Below, one piece after another: positions 19,204-29,128 of a stretch of DNA of 50,012 nt. Position numbers and translations under genes: made by a program. Source of the DNA: Candidatus Bipolaricaulota bacterium (lineage in GTDB: Bacteria; Bipolaricaulota; Bipolaricaulia; M55B111); contig JAGXKX010000005.1 of NCBI GenBank assembly GCA_018335015.1, positions 1 to 50,012 on the forward strand, in the 5' to 3' direction. Within the stretch, counting starts at the first letter, position 1; each line of letters begins with the position of its first letter. The notes under the pieces are model-generated. The model saw only the letters and a program-made list of their open reading frames with translations, did no database searches and had not been told where the DNA came from.

Positions 19204-21696
19204 GTGAGCTTGGTGAGTAACATGTACAAAAAGTTTTCGAAAAAGTCGATGGAGATAATGGCTACGGCATACGACGAGGCGGAAAAGTTAAACGATAAGG
19301 CAGTCTCCCCGGAACATCTGCTACTGGCTCTTCTCAGGGCCAAAAACACCAGAGTGTATAAATTCCTGAAAGATAACGGGCTGTCCTATCACCACGTGCT
19401 CAGAGTGGTCAAACGGAACGATGAAGAAGAATTATCCCTTCCGCTACAGGACGAACTGGAGCCGACGTCCCAGTTGAAGAAAATAATGAAGATGGGTTAC
19501 GACGAAGCTAGGTCCAGCCAGGGCGAAAACAAAATCGAACCCGCTCATCTCCTGATAAGCATCTTAGAGGAAGGTAACGGTACTGCTTCCTCGGTAATAA
19601 AACAATTCGGCATAACTACCAGAAAGGCACGATCCTACTTCTCCATGGTCCGGAAAAGCGATGCCAACCAGGGAATGGAACTCAAATTACAATCGACGGA
19701 AAAGGGGAGTCAGGAAGAAGGAGTTCTCGAGGAATTTGGGAGAAACTTAATCGAAGAAGCCAAACAGGGAGAACTCGACCCGGTAATTGGCAGGGGTAAA
19801 GAGATAAACAGAGTAATCCAGACCTTGACCCGGAGAAAAAAGAACAACCCTGTCCTTATAGGCGAAGCCGGCGTAGGAAAAACGGCGATAGTCGAGGGAT
19901 TAGCCCAGAAGATAGCCAACCAGGAAGTTCCCGGTATCCTGACGAACAAGAAGATATACGAAGTCGATATGGCCGCGATGGTCGCCGGGACCAAGTATAG
20001 GGGGGAATTTGAGCAAAGGCTCAAAGCCCTGATCAACGAGGTCACTAACAAGGACGAAGTAATCCTGTTCATCGACGAACTAAGCACGGTCGTGGGAGCC
20101 GGTGGAGCTGAGGGCGCTATAGATGCTTCTTCGATCCTCAAACCACCCCTAGCTTCCGGGGCGATCCAGAGTATCGGAACGGCAACGATCGACGACTACA
20201 GAAAGTCCGTCGAAAAGGACCCCGCGTTAAAACGCCGGTTTAAGACGATTACCGTGGATGAACCGACAATTCAACACACGATAGAAATACTTGAAGGTAT
20301 CCAGGATAGATACGAAAACCACCACAACGTCAAGATAACCGAAGAAGCCATCGAACAGGCGGCAAGGCTGAGCGACCGCTACATAACCGGACAGTTCTTA
20401 CCCGATAAAGCAATAGATCTTATCGACGAAACAGCCGCAAAAGTAAGGCTGGATAACTTCAACTTACCCCCGGAATTAAGAGAAGTTTCGAGGGAACGGC
20501 TTACGATCAAGCAACAGGAAGAAGAAGCAACTAACTCGGGAGATTACGAAAAAGCGGCAGAACTGAGGGACCAGAGAAGAGAACTTACGGAAGAACTTGA
20601 AAATTACGAAGAGAACGAAGATAGGTCCCAAAACGGCGATGGCCTGGTTGAAGGTAAGGACATAGCAGAAATGGTCTCTTCCTGGACGGGAGTTCCGGTA
20701 GGTCGGCTCCAGAAAGAAGAGAGAAAACGGATGGTAGACATGGAGCAGGAGATCCACAAGCGGTTAATCGGCCAGAACGAGGCAGTAAATGCGATCTCTC
20801 AATCCCTGCGCAGAGCTTACGCCGGAGTAAAAGACCCCAATCGTCCGATCGGATCCTTTATGTTCCTCGGACCGACAGGAGTAGGAAAAACCGAACTCAG
20901 TAAAACTCTGGCCGAATTCCTGTTCGGAGACGAAGAGGCCTTAATCCGGGTGGACATGTCCGAATACATGGAGAAATTCAACGTTTCCAGGTTGACCGGC
21001 GCACCTCCCGGTTACGTAGGATACGAAGAGGCGGGTAAACTAACCGAAGCGGTCCGTCATAGGCCACACTCGGTGATCCTGTTTGACGAGATCGAAAAGG
21101 CCCATCACGACGTCTTCAACATTCTGCTTCAGGTCATGGAAGACGGCGTGCTTACTGATTCTCAGGGACGACAGGTCAATTTCCGAAATAGCGTTATGAT
21201 AATGACTTCGAACCTCGGCGGAAAGCTCATAACCGACAAGACCCAGCTGGGATTCGGTTCCAAAGAAGTCGACTCAAAGGAATCCTACGAAGAGATGAAG
21301 AGCATGGTTATGGACAAGGTTAAGGACGAGTTCAGGCCTGAATTTCTGAACCGTCTTGACGATCTCGTCGTGTTCCACCAGCTGACAGAAGACGAAGTAT
21401 TTAAGATTGCCGAACTAATGCTGGATAGGCTTCGGGAGAGGTTGATCGAAAAGCACGGATTGAATTTGGAAATATCTCAACCCGCAAAAGAAGTTCTAGT
21501 TGAAAAAGGATACGATTCCAAGTACGGAGCGAGGCCGATGAGACGGACCATAGAACGATTAATAGAGAACAAGATTTCCGACCATCTGTTACAGGGTGAT
21601 TTCGACGAAACCAGCATCATCTCCGTAGATTCCGAGGACGGAGATATCCTTCTCGAGGGGGTAAATAACAAGAGCGCCATCGGCGTTGGAGATTGA
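19204..21696 (+). CDS. clpC: ClpC-type AAA+ ATPase
   Basis: Clp-N repeats, GEAGVGKTAIVEGLA, UVR-like linker (EEATNSGDYEKAAELRDQRREL), GPTGVGKTELSKTLAEFLFGDE. The true start may be GTG 19213. Confidence 0.93.
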   Translation: MSLVSNMYKKFSKKSMEIMATAYDEAEKLNDKAVSPEHLLLALLRAKNTRVYKFLKDNGLSYHHVLRVVKRNDEEELSLPLQDELEPTSQLKKIMKMGYDEARSSQGENKIEPAHLLISILEEGNGTASSVIKQFGITTRKARSYFSMVRKSDANQGMELKLQSTEKGSQEEGVLEEFGRNLIEEAKQGELDPVIGRGKEINRVIQTLTRRKKNNPVLIGEAGVGKTAIVEGLAQKIANQEVPGILTNKKIYEVDMAAMVAGTKYRGEFEQRLKALINEVTNKDEVILFIDELSTVVGAGGAEGAIDASSILKPPLASGAIQSIGTATIDDYRKSVEKDPALKRRFKTITVDEPTIQHTIEILEGIQDRYENHHNVKITEEAIEQAARLSDRYITGQFLPDKAIDLIDETAAKVRLDNFNLPPELREVSRERLTIKQQEEEATNSGDYEKAAELRDQRRELTEELENYEENEDRSQNGDGLVEGKDIAEMVSSWTGVPVGRLQKEERKRMVDMEQEIHKRLIGQNEAVNAISQSLRRAYAGVKDPNRPIGSFMFLGPTGVGKTELSKTLAEFLFGDEEALIRVDMSEYMEKFNVSRLTGAPPGYVGYEEAGKLTEAVRHRPHSVILFDEIEKAHHDVFNILLQVMEDGVLTDSQGRQVNFRNSVMIMTSNLGGKLITDKTQLGFGSKEVDSKESYEEMKSMVMDKVKDEFRPEFLNRLDDLVVFHQLTEDEVFKIAELMLDRLRERLIEKHGLNLEISQPAKEVLVEKGYDSKYGARPMRRTIERLIENKISDHLLQGDFDETSIISVDSEDGDILLEGVNNKSAIGVGD

Positions 21697-21702
21697 TAAT
21701 GG

Positions 21703-23046
21703 ATGGCATACAAATGTAAAAGCTGCGGATACACTTCTGTCGAATGGCTCGGACGTTGCCCAAAATGTGGAGATTGGGATAGTTTCCGACAGAGTGAATC
21801 CGAAGATACCTCGGGGAAAGACATCGTAGACGAAGCCCCAAAACCGCTTTCGGAAATTTCGTTCGATTCAAAAGAGAGATTGCCAACTGGCATCGGGGAG
21901 TTCGACCGCGTTCTGGGTGGTGGATTAATACCCGGATCCGTAACTCTGCTTGGTGGAGATCCCGGTATAGGGAAATCCACTCTGCTCCTTCAGGCTGCAA
22001 CCAATTTAGCCAAACGAGGAAAGGTACTTTATATCTCAGGCGAGGAGTCCTCGAAGCAACTCAAGATGAGGGCGGATCGCCTTGGCCTTTCCGCGGACGA
22101 TCTGATTATATATAGCGGACAGAGCCTGGAAAATGCGGTTTCACACCTCAACGAACTGGAACCTATCTGTGTTATCGTGGATTCAATCCAATCCCTTCAG
22201 AGCACCGGCAATTCTTCTTCTCTCGGAAGCACAAAGCAGGTTCGTGAACTTGGCCGTGAATTTACCAGACTTGCAAAAAAGAAAGATATTGCTACTCTAT
22301 TAATTGGCCATATTACGAAATCCGGAGATTTTTCCGGACCCAAAACTATTGAACACCTGGTAGATTCCACTGTATATTTCGAAGGGAAGCGGGATAATAA
22401 CGTCAGAATGATGCGCCCCGAAAAAAATAGGTTCGGTTCAACCAGGCTTCTGGGTCTATTCCAGATGACGGAGAAAGGGCTTCAGGAAATATTAAACCCT
22501 TCCCAGTTCTTTGCAAAGAAAAACGGTCATTCAGACCAAAAAGGAACTACCACGGTCTGCACTGTCGAGGGAACACGGCCCATACTGGTTGAGATCCAGG
22601 CCCTCGTTACTCCATCAAATTCTGGAGGAAGCGCTCAGAGGCGTACCACCGGTCTGGACTACAACCGAGCTTCTCTACTGTTCGCGGTCATCCAAAAACA
22701 ACTTGGAATTAATCTGCAGGAGTTCGACATTTACCTTAACGTAGTTGGAGGGTTCAAGGTCGAGGAGACAGCCGCCGACCTCGGTATAGTCAGCGCCATC
22801 CTATCCAGCTTCCAGGATAGAAAGATCGATAGCCAGACGGTGATAATCGGGGAAGTTGGGTTAAGCGGCGAAATAAGACCGGTAAAGAATTTAAAGTCGC
22901 GAGTGAACGAAGCCGAAAAACTGGGGTACAGAAAAGCTTTAATACCCGAAAACCACGCGAAGTCGAACGAACTGGAGACAAACGTGGATATCAGGCCGGT
23001 CAGCGTCCTCGCCGACGCAATCTCGGAACTTGAATTGAGGGAATAA
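21703..23046 (+). CDS. radA: DNA repair protein RadA
   Basis: CKSCGYTSVEWLGRCPKCGDWDSF zinc finger; GGDPGIGKSTLLLQ; C-terminal Lon-like domain. Confidence 0.96.
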   Translation: MAYKCKSCGYTSVEWLGRCPKCGDWDSFRQSESEDTSGKDIVDEAPKPLSEISFDSKERLPTGIGEFDRVLGGGLIPGSVTLLGGDPGIGKSTLLLQAATNLAKRGKVLYISGEESSKQLKMRADRLGLSADDLIIYSGQSLENAVSHLNELEPICVIVDSIQSLQSTGNSSSLGSTKQVRELGREFTRLAKKKDIATLLIGHITKSGDFSGPKTIEHLVDSTVYFEGKRDNNVRMMRPEKNRFGSTRLLGLFQMTEKGLQEILNPSQFFAKKNGHSDQKGTTTVCTVEGTRPILVEIQALVTPSNSGGSAQRRTTGLDYNRASLLFAVIQKQLGINLQEFDIYLNVVGGFKVEETAADLGIVSAILSSFQDRKIDSQTVIIGEVGLSGEIRPVKNLKSRVNEAEKLGYRKALIPENHAKSNELETNVDIRPVSVLADAISELELRE

Positions 23047-23047
23047 C

Positions 23048-24112
23048 ATGCCATTCGAGACCTTAGAAGAATTACTGGAGAAAATTGCTCCCGGTACAAC
23101 CCTGCGAGAGGCGATAGATAGGATAGTGGAACAGGGGCACGGAGGACTTCTAGTTCTTTCCTCCCTGGAAGAGATAGAGGATATAATAACCACCGGGTTC
23201 CAGATAGATTCGGAGGTCACCTCCCAGCGACTGAGCGAATTGTCGAAAATGGACGGAGCAATTGTCATCGATAACGATCTCAGGAGAATTACCTATGCAA
23301 ATGCCCATCTTTCACCCGATCCTTCGATAGAAAGCCTGGAAACAGGTACCAGACATAAAGCAGCAGAACAAACTGCGAAGCAGTTAAGATTACCGGTCAT
23401 CACAATTTCCGAGAGGAGGGACAGGGTAACGGTTTACTACAAAGATCAGCGGTATATTCTTAGAGACATCTCGACGATCATGTCCAAGGTGAACCAGGCA
23501 CTGCTTATCATGGATCAATACAGAGGAAATTACGACGAGGCAATTCAGGAGTTAACTGCTCTCGAGCTGGATGGAAACGTGCTGCCGTTTCACGTAGCCA
23601 ATCCGCTAACGAAGATCGGTCAAATGTTGACTCTAAGGGAAGAAATTTTGAGGATGTTTGTCGAACTGGGAGAAGAAAAAGCCCTCCCCGGCCGCCAGTT
23701 GGATAACATGATTGCCGGGATAGAAAGCGATCTGGAGTTCATTGTAAAAGACTTCAAGAAAACGGAGCCGGAGGAAAACTTCGAGGACATTAGGGAAAGT
23801 ATAATTGATCTCTGTACCGATACACCCCCATCTACCAAAGAAATAATGGGGTTACTCGGTTATGAAGAGGAAGATCTCGACGACTTTCTCTTCCCTCGCG
23901 GTTACCGCGTTCTCCATCAGATACCACGGTTACCTCATACGGTCATAGAGAGGATGGTCGACAAGTTTGGCAACCTGGAAGGGATACTGTCTGCGAACAA
24001 AGAAGAGCTCCAGGAGGTCAAGGGAATAGCGGAGACCAGATCCGATACAATCAAAGCTGGGCTGAAACGTCTGGAAAACAGAGTTACTTTAATGGAGGAG
24101 TTAGAAACTTGA
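23048..24112 (+). CDS. disA: Diadenylate cyclase DisA
   Basis: DAC domain DGAIVIDNDLRRITYANAHLSPD and GTRHKAAEQTAKQ; C-terminal HhH region. Confidence 0.93.
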   Translation: MPFETLEELLEKIAPGTTLREAIDRIVEQGHGGLLVLSSLEEIEDIITTGFQIDSEVTSQRLSELSKMDGAIVIDNDLRRITYANAHLSPDPSIESLETGTRHKAAEQTAKQLRLPVITISERRDRVTVYYKDQRYILRDISTIMSKVNQALLIMDQYRGNYDEAIQELTALELDGNVLPFHVANPLTKIGQMLTLREEILRMFVELGEEKALPGRQLDNMIAGIESDLEFIVKDFKKTEPEENFEDIRESIIDLCTDTPPSTKEIMGLLGYEEEDLDDFLFPRGYRVLHQIPRLPHTVIERMVDKFGNLEGILSANKEELQEVKGIAETRSDTIKAGLKRLENRVTLMEELET

Positions 24113-24927
24113 ACAATATCGAGAAAATTAAAGAATCGACTAATTTATTACACAATAGATTGTCCGGTGAACCACAGATCGGCCTGGTACTTGGTTCGGG
24201 ACTTTCGGAAAGCTTAACGCCATTGCTGGACGAAGTCGAAGAAGTTGGCTGGAGCGATATTCCTCACTTCCCGGAACCGACCGTGGAGGGCCACGAGGGG
24301 AAATACCTTCACGGAACTCTGCACGAGGAGGAAGTACTAATTCAACAGGGCAGGATTCACTGGTACGAGGGACTTCCCTGGGACGACATAATCTACCCGA
24401 TAAGGGTCCAGAACCACCTGGGGGTCGAAAAGTTAATCATGACAAATGCGGCCGGAGGTATAAACGAGGATTTTTCGCCCGGCGATCTGTGCTTGCTAAC
24501 CGATCATATTAATTTTTCCGGTGACAATCCTCTCCGGGGACCGAACAACGACGAATTCGGCCCCAGGTTTCCGGACATGTCCCACACCTACGATCAGGAA
24601 TTCAGAGAAATCGCCACCGAGGCCGCCGATAACCTCGGAATAGACCTTCAGCAAGGAGTCTACGCGATGACGTCGGGGCCCAGCTACGAGACACCGGCGG
24701 AAATAAGAGCACTGAGAACGCTCGGTGCCGACCTGGTCGGGATGTCAACTGTCCCGGAAGCTATTACGGCAAATCATTCCGGGATGGAAGTACTTGCTAT
24801 ATCCTGTGTAACGAACAAGGCAGCGGGTATGCAGGATAAGCTGACGCACGAAGAGGTCCTCAAGGTTACGGAAAAAACGAATGAAAAGCTTGGTACACTT
24901 ATAGGAGAGATAGTCAAGAGACTTTAA
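24109..24927 (+). CDS. punA: Purine-nucleoside phosphorylase
   Basis: GLVLGSGLSE, MTNAAGGIN, GPSYETPAEIRALRTLGADLVGMSTVPE; TTG start overlapping the disA stop. Confidence 0.94.
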   Translation: MNNIEKIKESTNLLHNRLSGEPQIGLVLGSGLSESLTPLLDEVEEVGWSDIPHFPEPTVEGHEGKYLHGTLHEEEVLIQQGRIHWYEGLPWDDIIYPIRVQNHLGVEKLIMTNAAGGINEDFSPGDLCLLTDHINFSGDNPLRGPNNDEFGPRFPDMSHTYDQEFREIATEAADNLGIDLQQGVYAMTSGPSYETPAEIRALRTLGADLVGMSTVPEAITANHSGMEVLAISCVTNKAAGMQDKLTHEEVLKVTEKTNEKLGTLIGEIVKRL

Positions 24928-24985
24928 CATTCCAGCCCGGATCGGGTAAATAGAACTTTCCAAACTAAAACCGGAGGGTCCCGGG

Positions 24986-25954
24986 CTACTCTTGCTTTTT
25001 CTTTTTCTTCTGAACTACCTTCCGGAAGCTTCCTATCGACCGGTACTTTTCCCGTCTCTTCGCTAACAAAGTCTCCCGGTCGTAATCTCTTAACTCCTTT
25101 AGATGGTCGGAAATAGAATCATCAAGGTTACCGGCCACAGTTTCGAAATCCTCGTGGGCTCCTTTTCCTTCTGGAATTACCTCGTCAACCACACCTAATT
25201 CTCTGGCATGCTCTGCAGTAAGTTTGAGTGCTCGGGCAGCTTCGTCCGCTCGCTCGCGGTCGTTCCAGAGAATGGCGGCGCAGCCTTCCGGGGAAATTAC
25301 GGAATAGATAGAATTATCCAGCATAAGCACCCGGTCCGCTGCACCAATTGCTACAGCACCTCCACTGCCACCTTCACCGATAACCAAGGAAAGCGTGGGA
25401 ACCTCCAGGGATACCATCGTAGATATACTCCGGGCTATCATTCCACCGATATTAAGCTCTTCCGCTTCTTTCCCGGGATAGGCGCCAGGCGTATCTATAA
25501 GCGTCAGTACCGGGAAACCAAATTTTTCTCCCAGCTTCATCAACCTGCGCGCTTTCCTGTAGCCTTCGGACCGGAGCATGCCAAAATTAGTTTTCTGGGA
25601 CTGCTCAGCATCCCCTCCTTTACTCTGGGCGATAACAACTATAGTCTCTCCATCGTACTTAGCCAGACCGCCCTCCAGGGCACTATCGTCTCCAATTAAC
25701 CTGTCACCACGAAGGGAATAAAACTCTTCCGTGAGGTAGTTAATGTAGTCTTTTGAATCGGGCCTGTCGGGGTGTCGGGCCAGTTTCACACGATCCCAAT
25801 CATCCAGGCTTTCTTCAGTTGGCTCCTTGCGTTGAGCCAGTTTATCGGTCAGGTTATCTATCTCCTGACTCAAATCCAATCCGTTCTTGGAGTTAAGCTT
25901 TTTCAACCGTTCGATCTGCTTCTCCAGCTCTTTTAACGTTCTTTCCTCACTCAT
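24986..25954 (-). CDS. accA: Acetyl-CoA carboxylase carboxyltransferase subunit alpha
   Basis: LARHPDRPDSKDYINYL, TLIDTPGAYPGKEAEE, IGEGGSGGA. Confidence 0.96.
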   Translation of the reverse strand: MSEERTLKELEKQIERLKKLNSKNGLDLSQEIDNLTDKLAQRKEPTEESLDDWDRVKLARHPDRPDSKDYINYLTEEFYSLRGDRLIGDDSALEGGLAKYDGETIVVIAQSKGGDAEQSQKTNFGMLRSEGYRKARRLMKLGEKFGFPVLTLIDTPGAYPGKEAEELNIGGMIARSISTMVSLEVPTLSLVIGEGGSGGAVAIGAADRVLMLDNSIYSVISPEGCAAILWNDRERADEAARALKLTAEHARELGVVDEVIPEGKGAHEDFETVAGNLDDSISDHLKELRDYDRETLLAKRREKYRSIGSFRKVVQKKKKKQE

Positions 25955-25956
25955 TT

Positions 25957-26796
25957 TTAGTTAAAAAACCCCATAATCTTTGAAAGTTCGTTTCTCATCG
26001 ACTCCCTCTCGACTACCGAATCAACTATACCGTGTTCCAGAGCAAATCTGCTCGATTGGAAATCTTGGGGTAAGTCCTCGCCAATTGTCTCCTCGATCAC
26101 TCTCCGGCCGGCAAACCCGATCAACGCTCCCCTTTCGGCTATAGTGATATCTCCCAGGCTGGCTATACTCGCTTCGACGCCAGCCGTTGTTGGATAGGTC
26201 ATAACCGAAATAAACGGTAAACCCGCTTCTGACAGTAAATCCCTCGCAGAAGTCGTCTTGACCATCTGAAACAGGGACAGGATCCCTTCCTGCATTCGAG
26301 CCCCACCGGAAGAGCTTACCAGGGCGAACGGCAGGTCTTCTTCAACCGATCTTTCTATGCCACTAACGATCTGCTCACCCACTACAGACCCCATGGACCC
26401 GCCGATAAACCGAAAATCCATAACTCCCAGTACCAGGGGATTTTCTTCGATCTCCCCCGTTCCAACTATGATAGAATCGAACATTCCCGTCTCCGTTTGA
26501 TTTTCTTCTACCTTTTCTTCGTAGGTCTGGGTATCGACGAAATCCAGAGGATCGTCGGATTCTATCCTTTTTGTCTTATCCGAGAAGGATTCCTCGTCCA
26601 CCAGGGTCTTAATCCTCTCTTTTGCGGTCAAAAAGAAGTAGGCGTCACAGTTGGGACAGACGTGGTTGTTTTCCTTGAGTTTCTTCTTGAAAATAAGTTT
26701 CTCGCAGGATTTACACTTGACCCATAAAGCCTCGTCTTTTTCTTTCTCTTCCTCAAAATCTACTCTCAGGTATTCTTCGTCGCGGAATAACGGCAT
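25957..26796 (-). CDS. accD: Acetyl-CoA carboxylase carboxyltransferase subunit beta
   Basis: CKSCEKLIFKKKLKENNHVCPNCDAYF zinc ribbon; SSSGGARMQEG. Confidence 0.96.
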   Translation of the reverse strand: MPLFRDEEYLRVDFEEEKEKDEALWVKCKSCEKLIFKKKLKENNHVCPNCDAYFFLTAKERIKTLVDEESFSDKTKRIESDDPLDFVDTQTYEEKVEENQTETGMFDSIIVGTGEIEENPLVLGVMDFRFIGGSMGSVVGEQIVSGIERSVEEDLPFALVSSSGGARMQEGILSLFQMVKTTSARDLLSEAGLPFISVMTYPTTAGVEASIASLGDITIAERGALIGFAGRRVIEETIGEDLPQDFQSSRFALEHGIVDSVVERESMRNELSKIMGFFN

Positions 26797-26797
26797 A

Positions 26798-27469
26798 TTA
26801 ATCCCCTTTCAAGACCTTTGGTCCAACACTATTGTCCAGAAATTTGGAAGGTATTACAATCCCCATCGACAAAACCAACCTCAATCCCTCTTCTACAGTA
26901 AGATCCAGGTAAGTCAGGTCCTCTTTGGGAAGAAATACGGTCATGCCGCTCATAGGATTGGGGGTCGTAAATACGAAAGCCGCAACCGATTCTTCGCCAA
27001 CTATCTCTTCGACCTCCCCGAGATTTTCATTCGTGACAAAGCCTACCACGTAAGTACCTCTCCTCGGGTATTCAAACATAACTACGTCTCTAAAAGTGGT
27101 GGATTCGCTGCTCAATATAGCGTTAATTATCTGCTTAACCGTAACGTACATCTTGTTTACCAGCGGGGTAGAACCAATCATCCTATCCAGGAGAGAGTAA
27201 ACCTTTCTGCCAACGTAAATTCGAGTAACCAATCCTACCAGAAAAACCAGAAACAGCGTAAATATCGCTCCGATTCCTGGAAGCCATTCCCTGCCCACCG
27301 TCATCCTCAAAAAATTCCCTACCAATCGTCCAAAATCCGACCCTTCCCCGGTAAACCTTAGGAACATCCGGTATATTAGCCATAAAATATAGAACGTAAA
27401 TCCCGCGGGAAGGATGACGAGCAACCCATTTATGAACGTATTCTTTATATATGCAAGTACTCTTTTCAT
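26798..27469 (-). CDS. DUF502 family membrane protein
   Basis: NTFINGLLVILPAGFTFYILWLI..., GSTPLVNKMYVTVKQI, VFVFTTPNPMSG-like motif. Confidence 0.88.
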   Translation of the reverse strand: MKRVLAYIKNTFINGLLVILPAGFTFYILWLIYRMFLRFTGEGSDFGRLVGNFLRMTVGREWLPGIGAIFTLFLVFLVGLVTRIYVGRKVYSLLDRMIGSTPLVNKMYVTVKQIINAILSSESTTFRDVVMFEYPRRGTYVVGFVTNENLGEVEEIVGEESVAAFVFTTPNPMSGMTVFLPKEDLTYLDLTVEEGLRLVLSMGIVIPSKFLDNSVGPKVLKGD

Positions 27470-27582
27470 GGTGGAGAAGAATCAATTATACTGGACTAAT
27501 TCTAGTAGATGACAACCCATCTGTCTAACTTGAGAAATCCGACCGTTGGAACCTGTCAAATAATGGATTATAATCAACCAAA

Positions 27583-27759
27583 ATGCGAAGAGTCAATTGG
27601 ACAATAACGGAAAAACAGCACAAGGAACTACAGAGATTATCCCGAGAGACTGGCCTTCCTATATCAGAGCTGGTCAGGCGTTCTCTGGATAAATACCTAG
27701 GTCTGGTGGGGGAAGAGCCTTTGAATGGACTTGAAGAAGAGGACCGAGGTTCGGAATAG
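27583..27759 (+). CDS. Ribbon-helix-helix (CopG/Arc-like) DNA-binding protein, 58 aa
   Basis: MRRVNWTITEKQHKELQRLSRETGLPISELVRRSLDKYLGLVGEEPLNGLEEEDRGSE*. Missed by the supplied ORF track because it is below 60 aa. Confidence 0.75.
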   Translation: MRRVNWTITEKQHKELQRLSRETGLPISELVRRSLDKYLGLVGEEPLNGLEEEDRGSE

Positions 27760-27819
27760 ACTGTCTTACTCCCTACCGGAGCAGTCACGGAGAAGTCGAA
27801 GGAAGTAGAGGAGGTCAAC

Positions 27820-28980
27820 ATTTTTAATATTGCCACTTCAGAAGAGATAAAAAACGGAGAAATTACCGACGTATATTTCGAAAGAACTCAAAGGATTCTG
27901 GAAGAAAATAATATCGATAAAAATGTTAGAATGGAAGTAAGAACGAAGAGCGTGCCGGGAAAAGGTCCTGGTGTACTCTCCGGGCTCGACGAGGTTACTC
28001 AGCTACTCGAAGGTACAAGCAACTCCGTCTGGTCGATTCCGGAGGGAAGTGTTTTTCTGCCTTACGAACCGGTAATGATAATTGAGGGCCAGTATCGGGA
28101 CTTCTCTCCCCTGGAAACTCCCCTACTGGGTCTCCTATGCCAGGCAAGCGGTATTTCTACTAAGGCGCGGGTCGTAAAGGAAGCGGCAAAGGATAATCCC
28201 GTATTCCACTTTGGGTCTCGAAGAATGCATCCGTCCATTGCTCCGATGATCGGCCGCAGTGCCTATATAGGGGGATGTGCCGGAGTGGCAGTCTCGAAGA
28301 CAGCCAAACAGCTGGGTCTGAAACCGGTCGGTACTATCCCACACGCCCTAATCCTAATACTGGAGGATTCCACCACCGCCACGGGAATGTTCGAAAAAAT
28401 CTTCAGCGATGAGGTAAACACCGTTGCCCTGGTAGATACGTTTGGCGACGAAAAGTTCGAAGCACTGGAAAACGCCGATTTAATCGAAGGGCTGAACGCA
28501 GTTAGACTGGACACTCCTTCTTCCCGCCGCGGGGACATGAAGGAAATAGCCAGAGAAGTCAGGTGGGAACTGGACCTCCATGGATTTTCCGACGTTGATA
28601 TCTTCATTTCAGGAGGGCTGGACGAAGAAAGTATCCCCGCTCTCAACGAGGTCGCGGACGCATACGGAGTCGGTACTGCCATATCAAACGCTCCGGTAGT
28701 CGATTTCTCTCTGGATATAGTAGAAATAGAAGGGGAGCCCGTATCCAAGCGGGGCAAGAAGTCCGGCGCCAAGCAACTTTACCTTTGTGGCAACTGTGGC
28801 GAAAGGCTGGTAAGGACGTTTGGAGAAACAGCCCTAAAATGTCCCAGCTGCGACGAAAGAGCGGAACCGATCATGGAAAAAATTATCGAAAACGGGGACG
28901 TGCTTAAAGAGCCCCAGACGGCAAAAAAGATAAGAGATTATTCGATTTCTCAACCATTTATCGCGGAACACCGGGCTTAG
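27820..28980 (+). CDS. Nicotinate phosphoribosyltransferase-like protein with C-terminal zinc ribbon; likely ATT start
   Basis: Frame is open upstream of the annotated ATG 27931: (ATT)FNIATSEEIKNGEITDVYFERTQRILEENNIDKNVRMEVRTKS, matching the NAPRTase N-terminus; SD gaggagg 5-9 nt before ATT; C-terminal CGNCGERL...CPSCDE. Confidence 0.82.
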   Translation: MFNIATSEEIKNGEITDVYFERTQRILEENNIDKNVRMEVRTKSVPGKGPGVLSGLDEVTQLLEGTSNSVWSIPEGSVFLPYEPVMIIEGQYRDFSPLETPLLGLLCQASGISTKARVVKEAAKDNPVFHFGSRRMHPSIAPMIGRSAYIGGCAGVAVSKTAKQLGLKPVGTIPHALILILEDSTTATGMFEKIFSDEVNTVALVDTFGDEKFEALENADLIEGLNAVRLDTPSSRRGDMKEIAREVRWELDLHGFSDVDIFISGGLDEESIPALNEVADAYGVGTAISNAPVVDFSLDIVEIEGEPVSKRGKKSGAKQLYLCGNCGERLVRTFGETALKCPSCDERAEPIMEKIIENGDVLKEPQTAKKIRDYSISQPFIAEHRA

Positions 28981-29128
28981 CGAAAAAGTCCGGGTTCTTG
29001 ACTGGTTTGTTAGCCGGCGACTCACCAAGGTTCAATATACTATACTTGGTTACGATTTCAAAACCCTGACGGTCCGACAAGTTGCATTAGACCATTAGAT
29101 TTCCAACAATTATCTCGAGGTGATTTAG

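Noticed and set aside
21477-21980. 167-aa minus-strand ORF
   Set aside because: Antisense to clpC/radA, Ser/Pro-rich translation typical of a shadow frame.
26651-27361. 236-aa plus-strand ORF
   Set aside because: Antisense to well-supported accD/DUF502; composition unlike a real protein and no SD or recognisable domain.
27583-28980. RHH-NAPRTase single fused protein via TAG suppression
   Set aside because: Both parts share a frame, but a strong SD and the expected NAPRTase start position after the TAG make separate initiation more likely; kept only as an alternative in the findings.
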